NCBI GenBank assembly: GCA_937922955.1
Contig: CALAKO010000059.1
Location: forward strand, 1-9,498
Reading direction: 5' to 3'
Source of the DNA: an uncultured Peptococcaceae bacterium
GTDB lineage: Bacteria > Bacillota > Peptococcia > Peptococcales > Peptococcaceae
Length of the DNA: 9,498 nt
Shown here: in pieces, positions 6,213 through 9,498 of the stretch
How positions within the stretch are numbered: position 1 is the stretch's first letter
Layout: each line of letters opens with the position of its first letter
Notes under the pieces: model-generated
Told to the model about the DNA's origin: nothing
The model's database searches: none
The model's input: only the letters and a program-made list of their open reading frames with translations
Program-made: the position numbers and the translations under genes

Positions 6213-6241
6213 TTGACATATGACGGTTATGGTGCTATGAT
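6213..6241 (+). promoter_or_regulatory. Sigma-A promoter of the NifX/MinD operon
   Basis: A perfect -35 box TTGACA (6213-6218), a 17-base spacer and TATGAT (6236-6241, five of six) form a near-consensus housekeeping promoter. It lies 60 bases before the first start codon and directly after a terminator. The operon is thus probably expressed constitutively, or through control not visible here. No copy of the operator from the preceding locus is present. Confidence 0.85.
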
Positions 6242-6301
6242 GAGCTCATAAAAGGCATATGCCGATAAAATGTGAGAGATAATGAGAAAGAGGTTAGGAC
6301 T

Positions 6302-6664
6302 ATGAAGATCGCTATTCCTGTGGAACAACAGTCGCTTGAGAGCAAGGTTGCAGAAAATTTTGGCCGTGCAGCGAATTTTTTATTTTACGATAGTGAGAAT
6401 CAAAATGTGATGTATGTGGACAATTCTGCGGTGATGAGCCAGGGTGGCGCAGGCATCAAGGCGGCGCAGGTGATTGTGGACAATGGCGCGCAGGTGCTGT
6501 TGACGCCGCGCTGCGGCGAGAATGCGGCAGAGGTGTTGAAGAAAGCCGGTGTGGCGCTGTATGGCACCATTGCAGGCAGTGCCGAAGGCAATTTGCGTGC
6601 GTATGAGGCGGGCACTTTGGAAGCGTTGACGGACATTCACGCAGGCTTTCATCATCAGGGGTGA
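6302..6664 (+). CDS. NifX/NifB-type iron-molybdenum cofactor-binding protein (ORP-like)
   Basis: A 120-residue cytosolic protein of the dinitrogenase iron-molybdenum cofactor family (NifX/NifY/NifB C-terminal domain, RNase H-like fold). The domain fills the whole chain: MKIAIPVEQ at the start, ENFGRAANFLFYD (18-30), then VLLTPRCGENA (65-75), which places a single cysteine at 71, and GTIAGSAEGNLRAYEAGTL near the end. Stand-alone members include the orange protein (ORP) of Desulfovibrio, which carries a Mo-Cu-S cluster. Others handle iron or molybdenum clusters outside nitrogen fixation. ATG 6302 is preferred over an in-frame GTG at 6272 because it gives the usual family N-terminus and follows AAGAGG by 8 bases. 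It is first in an operon with two iron-sulfur ATPases, its likely partners. No nif structural genes are seen, so a role in nitrogenase is unlikely. The bound metal cannot be predicted. Confidence 0.9.
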   Translation: MKIAIPVEQQSLESKVAENFGRAANFLFYDSENQNVMYVDNSAVMSQGGAGIKAAQVIVDNGAQVLLTPRCGENAAEVLKKAGVALYGTIAGSAEGNLRAYEAGTLEALTDIHAGFHHQG

Positions 6665-6670
6665 TGAGCC

Positions 6671-7516
6671 ATGAAAATCGCGGTATTAAGCGGCAAAGGC
6701 GGCACCGGGAAAACCTTTGTGTCGGTGAATCTGGCTGCCACAGCGTCTTCGGCGCTCTATGTGGACTGTGACGTGGAGGAGCCAAACGGGCATTTGTTCT
6801 TGAAGCCGGAGAACGTGGCGACGACGCCGGTGCACAAAGCGCTGCCGGTTTTTGATGCAGCGGCATGCAATGGCTGCCGCCGCTGTGTGGATTTCTGCCG
6901 GTTCAATGCGCTGGCTTTCGTTGGCGAGGCACCGATGGTGTTCAAAGACGTGTGCCATTCCTGCGGAGGCTGTCTGCTGGTGTGTCCGCAACAGGCGGTT
7001 CGCGAAGAACTCGTGGATATTGGCCATATTGAAACGGGCTATCATGGCGCCATTGAGGTGGCCTCGGGATTTTTGAACATTGGCGAGGCGTCCGGCGTGG
7101 GCATCATTGCCAAGCTGCTTGAACAGGCGAACGCCTCACAGGCAGCTCAGGTGGTCATTGACTGCCCGCCAGGCAGTGCCTGTTCGGTGGTGGAAAGCGT
7201 GAAAGACGCGGATGTCTGCCTGTTGGTTGCCGAGCCGACGATCTTTGGCGCGCACAACTTTGAGATGGTTGCTGAGCTGGCGGACGTGCTGCATAAGCCT
7301 TGCGGCGTCATCATCAACAAGGCGCTGGACGATACGGCGTGCATCGACACGCTCTGTGCCGAACGGGGGTTGCCGATTTTGGCGCGCATTCCTTACGATG
7401 CCCACACGGCCAGCCATGGCGCGGCCGGTGAGATTGCCGTGGAACACGATCCGGCCCTGCGGCAGCTGTTTGAGGCGATCTGGCAGCGCCTGACGGAAGA
7501 GGAGGGGACACGATGA
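6671..7516 (+). CDS. MinD/Mrp-family P-loop ATPase with inserted two-cluster ferredoxin domain (first of pair)
   Basis: A 281-residue cytosolic ATPase of the SIMIBI/MinD class. It has a deviant Walker A, GKGGTGKT (8-15), with the signature Lys9. The switch region VDCDVEEPN follows (31-39), and DCPPG (164-168) serves as Walker B/switch II. A ferredoxin-type domain is inserted between them with two four-cysteine motifs, C66-x2-C69-x2-C72-x3-C76 and C95-x2-C98-x2-C101-x3-C105, able to hold two 4Fe-4S clusters. Such ATPases are found in anaerobes next to NifX/ORP-type proteins and are related to the Mrp/NBP35 cluster carriers and nitrogenase iron protein. They are thought to use ATP-driven switching in metal-cluster assembly or electron delivery. 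The gene starts 6 bases after the preceding stop, with AGGGG across that stop as ribosome site. Its own stop overlaps the next start by 4 bases (ATGA), so the two ATPases are translationally coupled and likely form a heterodimer. Confidence 0.93.
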   Translation: MKIAVLSGKGGTGKTFVSVNLAATASSALYVDCDVEEPNGHLFLKPENVATTPVHKALPVFDAAACNGCRRCVDFCRFNALAFVGEAPMVFKDVCHSCGGCLLVCPQQAVREELVDIGHIETGYHGAIEVASGFLNIGEASGVGIIAKLLEQANASQAAQVVIDCPPGSACSVVESVKDADVCLLVAEPTIFGAHNFEMVAELADVLHKPCGVIINKALDDTACIDTLCAERGLPILARIPYDAHTASHGAAGEIAVEHDPALRQLFEAIWQRLTEEEGTR

Positions 7517-8379
7517 AACAACTGCTGATCCTAAGCGGCAAAGGCGGCACTGGCAAAACGACCACCGCGGCAGCGTTCATTGCGTTTGCCCAGGCGCAGG
7601 CCTTTGCCGATTGCGACGTCGATGCGCCAAACCTGCATTTGCTGCATGCGTTTCCAGACGCTCCAGCAACGACGCCTTATTATGGCGGCCAGAAGGCCCA
7701 GATTGATGCCGCGCGCTGCGTCGGCTGCGGCCACTGCGCATCGCACTGCCGCTTCGGTGCCATTCGCAGCATCGACGGGCGCTGCACCGTAGATCCCATC
7801 GCCTGTGAAGGCTGTGGCGTGTGCGAAGCTGTCTGCAACCATCAGGCGGTGGCGTTGGTGGACGACGTGGCGGGTGAGCAGACCCTTTACCAGGACGACA
7901 CGCGGGTGTTTTCAACCGCCAAGCTGAAAATGGGGCGCGGCAATTCGGGCAAATTGGTGACCGAGGTCAAGAAGGACCTGACGGCCAACAGCGACGCTGA
8001 GGTGGCCATCGTTGATGGATCTCCGGGCATTGGCTGTCCGGTCATCGCCTCCATCAGCGGCGCGCACCTGGTGCTTTTGGTGGCGGAGCCGACGGTGTCG
8101 GGCATGAGCGATTTGCAGCGCATTCTAAAAACCTGCCAGGGCTTCGGCACCAAGACGGCCGTTTGCGTGAACAAGGCCGATGTCAGTCCAGCGCAGACCG
8201 AGGCCATCGCCCAGTACTGCCAGGAACAGGGCGTGCCGTTTGTTGGGCGCATTCCCTATGACCCAGCAGTGCCTCAGGCCATCAACGCTGGAAAGTCCAT
8301 CGCCGAGGTGGACGGTCCGGCGCGCGACGCCTGGCTGGCCATGTATCACGAAGTTATGAAATTGTTTTTTGACGAATAG
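7513..8379 (+). CDS. MinD/Mrp-family P-loop ATPase with inserted two-cluster ferredoxin domain (second of pair)
   Basis: A 288-residue paralogue of the preceding protein with the same order of parts. Walker A is GKGGTGKT (9-16), the switch is ADCDVDAPN (32-40), the cysteine motifs are C69-x2-C72-x2-C75-x3-C79 and C98-x2-C101-x2-C104-x3-C108, and switch II is DGSPG (168-172). The segment between the ferredoxin insert and DGSPG contains a KLKMGRGNSGKLV stretch (137-149) that is typical of this subfamily and has no counterpart in the first ATPase, which has IEVASGFLNIGEASG (128-142) there. The pair is therefore an old, functionally divided duplication rather than a recent one. The start overlaps the previous stop in ATGA, with AGAGGAGG just upstream. 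The gene is followed after 39 bases by the second NifX-type gene. Family assignment is secure; the job (maturing or reducing a metal cluster on the NifX-type partners) is inferred from context. Confidence 0.93.
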   Translation: MKQLLILSGKGGTGKTTTAAAFIAFAQAQAFADCDVDAPNLHLLHAFPDAPATTPYYGGQKAQIDAARCVGCGHCASHCRFGAIRSIDGRCTVDPIACEGCGVCEAVCNHQAVALVDDVAGEQTLYQDDTRVFSTAKLKMGRGNSGKLVTEVKKDLTANSDAEVAIVDGSPGIGCPVIASISGAHLVLLVAEPTVSGMSDLQRILKTCQGFGTKTAVCVNKADVSPAQTEAIAQYCQEQGVPFVGRIPYDPAVPQAINAGKSIAEVDGPARDAWLAMYHEVMKLFFDE

Positions 8380-8418
8380 AATTTCTTATTGATTTTTTGA
8401 AACGGAGGTCTATTTATT

Positions 8419-8787
8419 ATGAAAATCGCAGTTGCAAGCACAGGCGCCATGACCACAGAACATTTTGGTCATTGCGAGAATTTCAATCTCTTTGACGCAG
8501 AAAACGGCGTCATCACCAAGCATGAAAGCATTCCAAACCCAGGCCATAAACCAGGGTTTCTGCCAAACTACCTGGGCGATCTGGGCGTGAACGTCGTCAT
8601 TTCCGGCGGCATGGGCCAAGGCGCCATTGATATTTTCAACATGCGCAACATCGAAGTCATCACCGGTGCCACCGGCAGCGCCGAAGACTGCGCCAAGCGC
8701 TACCTTGCTGGAGAGCTGCAATCCACCGGTTCCATCTGCCACAAGCATGAGCACGCTGGCGAATGCGGCGGTCATCACGGCGCATGA
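8419..8787 (+). CDS. NifX/NifB-type cofactor-binding protein with His/Cys-rich C-terminal tail (ORP-like)
   Basis: A 122-residue member of the dinitrogenase iron-molybdenum cofactor family, different from the first gene of the operon. The core has MKIAVASTG, TEHFGHCENFNLFD (13-26, Cys19) and VNVVISGGMGQGAIDIF (57-73), then TGATGSAEDCAKRYLAGEL. The GGMGQGAIDIF turn is the classic family motif and is better conserved here than in the first NifX-type protein. After residue 100 comes a tail with Cys107, His108, His110, His112, Cys116, His119 and His120: seven potential metal ligands in 14 residues, probably a metal-loading or metal-delivery tail. GGAGG lies 10 bases before the ATG. The leader between 8380 and 8418 is AT-rich, but I see no convincing separate promoter, so it is read as the last gene of the operon. 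A terminator follows 19 bases after the stop. Confidence 0.93.
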   Translation: MKIAVASTGAMTTEHFGHCENFNLFDAENGVITKHESIPNPGHKPGFLPNYLGDLGVNVVISGGMGQGAIDIFNMRNIEVITGATGSAEDCAKRYLAGELQSTGSICHKHEHAGECGGHHGA

Positions 8788-8806
8788 TGACGGATCATTG
8801 ACAGGG

Positions 8807-8837
8807 AAGGTCTGGAGTTCGGCTCCAGGCCTTTTTT
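8807..8837 (+). terminator. Rho-independent terminator of the NifX/MinD operon
   Basis: AAGGTCTGGAG (8807-8817) pairs with CTCCAGGCCTT (8823-8833), with one T-G wobble and a TTCGG loop, followed directly by T-residues to 8837. This is a compact, GC-rich, classical terminator closing the operon. Confidence 0.93.
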
Positions 8838-8850
8838 GTTGGGTTGGCGG

Positions 8851-8879
8851 TGGACAGCGGCGAAGGTTGTTTATATAAT
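8851..8879 (+). promoter_or_regulatory. Sigma-A promoter of mnmM
   Basis: TGGACA (five of six of the -35 consensus, 8851-8856), a 17-base spacer and a perfect TATAAT (8874-8879). It starts 13 bases after the preceding terminator and leaves a leader of about 30 bases before the GTG start. Confidence 0.88.
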
Positions 8880-8918
8880 GAAAGGTGCAGCAATGAACGA
8901 ACGAAGGAGGCGGTGGTT

Positions 8919-9482
8919 GTGCAATCCATCAATACCATTTCGCTGGTGCAGCGTGTGTGGCGGGCCCATATTTCACCCGGCGCCTTTTGCATCGATGCCA
9001 CAGCCGGGCGAGGTCACGACACGGAGACGCTTTGTCGCCTGGTGGGGCCGGAAGGCCGCGTGCTGGCCTTTGACATTCAGCCGGAAGCGGTGGCAGCGAC
9101 CAGGAAGCGCCTGGCAAACGCTGGCCTGCAGGCGCAGGTGATCGAGGCCAGCCACGAAACCATGGCCGATCACGCGGCAGCGAACAGCGTGGACGCCATC
9201 GTGTTCAATTTGGGCTACCTGCCCGGCGGCGACCATCGCCTGGCCACGCAGCCAGCGAGCACCATTGGCGCCATCGACAGCGGCCTGGCTCTGCTGAAAG
9301 AGGGCGGGGTGATGACCCTGTGCATCTACCACGGCGGCGACACCGGCTTTGCGGAGCGGGACGCGGTGCTGGCTCATTTGAAAAGACTGGACCATCATCG
9401 CTACACGGTGGTGCTCAGCGATTTTATCAACCGGCCCAACTATCCACCGCTGGCTGTGGTGATCTTCAAAGAAAAAATGTGA
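8919..9482 (+). CDS. mnmM: tRNA mnm5-wobble-uridine methyltransferase MnmM (YtqB family)
   Basis: A 187-residue SAM-dependent methyltransferase. In Bacillus the YtqB/MnmM enzyme methylates the aminomethyl group on the wobble uridine (U34) of certain tRNAs, the last step of the mnm5U pathway in Gram-positive bacteria that lack the C-terminal MnmC domain. Motif I is IDATAGRGHDT (25-35), the acidic residue of motif II is in LAFDIQPEA (49-57), and the family hallmark is FNLGYLPGGD (96-105), with STIGAI and IYHGGD after it. The length matches the Bacillus protein (about 190). Start GTG 8919 is chosen because AAGGAGG (8904-8910) is 8 bases upstream; another in-frame GTG at 8913 is too close to the ribosome site, and an ATG at 8893 is out of frame. 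It has its own promoter and is not linked in function to the preceding operon. The 16 bases after the stop include a T-run and an A-run, cut by the window end. Confidence 0.93.
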   Translation: MQSINTISLVQRVWRAHISPGAFCIDATAGRGHDTETLCRLVGPEGRVLAFDIQPEAVAATRKRLANAGLQAQVIEASHETMADHAAANSVDAIVFNLGYLPGGDHRLATQPASTIGAIDSGLALLKEGGVMTLCIYHGGDTGFAERDAVLAHLKRLDHHRYTVVLSDFINRPNYPPLAVVIFKEKM

Positions 9483-9498
9483 TGTTTTTTTGAAAAAA

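Noticed and set aside
6671..8379. Septum-site determining MinD or plasmid ParA partition genes
   Set aside because: Both proteins carry eight-cysteine ferredoxin inserts and show no C-terminal amphipathic membrane helix. No minC, minE or parB is nearby.
6302..8787. Nitrogen-fixation cluster
   Set aside because: NifX-type domains and iron-sulfur ATPases alone do not indicate nitrogenase. There is no NifH, NifD, NifK or radical-SAM NifB in the window, and the ATPases carry ferredoxin inserts unlike NifH.
8844..8918. Upstream extension of mnmM
   Set aside because: The extension includes the promoter -10 box and the ribosome site. The YtqB family starts close to GTG 8919.

Overview
The window looks like chromosomal DNA from an anaerobic Firmicute (Bacillota). 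The evidence is strong AGGAGG-type ribosome binding sites, a YtqB/MnmM-type tRNA methyltransferase, rho-independent hairpin terminators, and paired ferredoxin-containing MinD-family ATPases of the sort common in anaerobes. The species cannot be named from the sequence. Eight complete genes and one truncated gene are present; no RNA genes, insertion sequences or CRISPR arrays were seen.

Layout. (1) 1-1590: the 3' part of pyrG (CTP synthase), closed by a strong hairpin terminator. (2) 1614-6199: an apparently self-contained accessory locus. It holds a Crp/Fnr-family regulator (+), a convergent short-chain dehydrogenase (-), a divergent SLC13/DASS-like anion transporter (+), and a cytoplasmic arylsulfotransferase-like beta-propeller protein (+). 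(3) 6213-8837: a four-gene operon with its own sigma-A promoter and terminator. Its order is NifX/ORP-type protein, MinD-type ATPase with two 4Fe-4S motifs, a second such ATPase, and a second NifX/ORP-type protein. This resembles the orange-protein (ORP) modules of sulfate reducers and other anaerobes. (4) 8851-9482: a separately promoted mnmM (ytqB) gene for wobble-uridine tRNA modification.

The most notable observation is in region 2. The dehydrogenase, the transporter and the propeller gene each carry, about 80-87 bp before the start codon, a copy of a 14-bp imperfect palindrome, GTAGTT-N2-AAYWAC. It sits inside a longer conserved 19-mer. In each case a -10-like hexamer begins 29.5 to 30.5 bp downstream of the palindrome centre, which puts the centre near -41.5 from the inferred transcription start. 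That is the geometry of class II activation by Crp/Fnr proteins, and a Crp/Fnr gene is encoded next door. The inference is a small dedicated regulon in which the regulator senses a small ligand and switches on uptake (transporter), oxidation or reduction (SDR), and an ASST-like reaction. The substrate is unknown; a sulfated or otherwise anionic compound is plausible but not shown.

Base composition shifts within the window. The ORP-like operon and mnmM are visibly richer in G+C and use more varied proline codons than the first 6.2 kb, where CCA dominates proline. This may reflect expression level or different ancestry.
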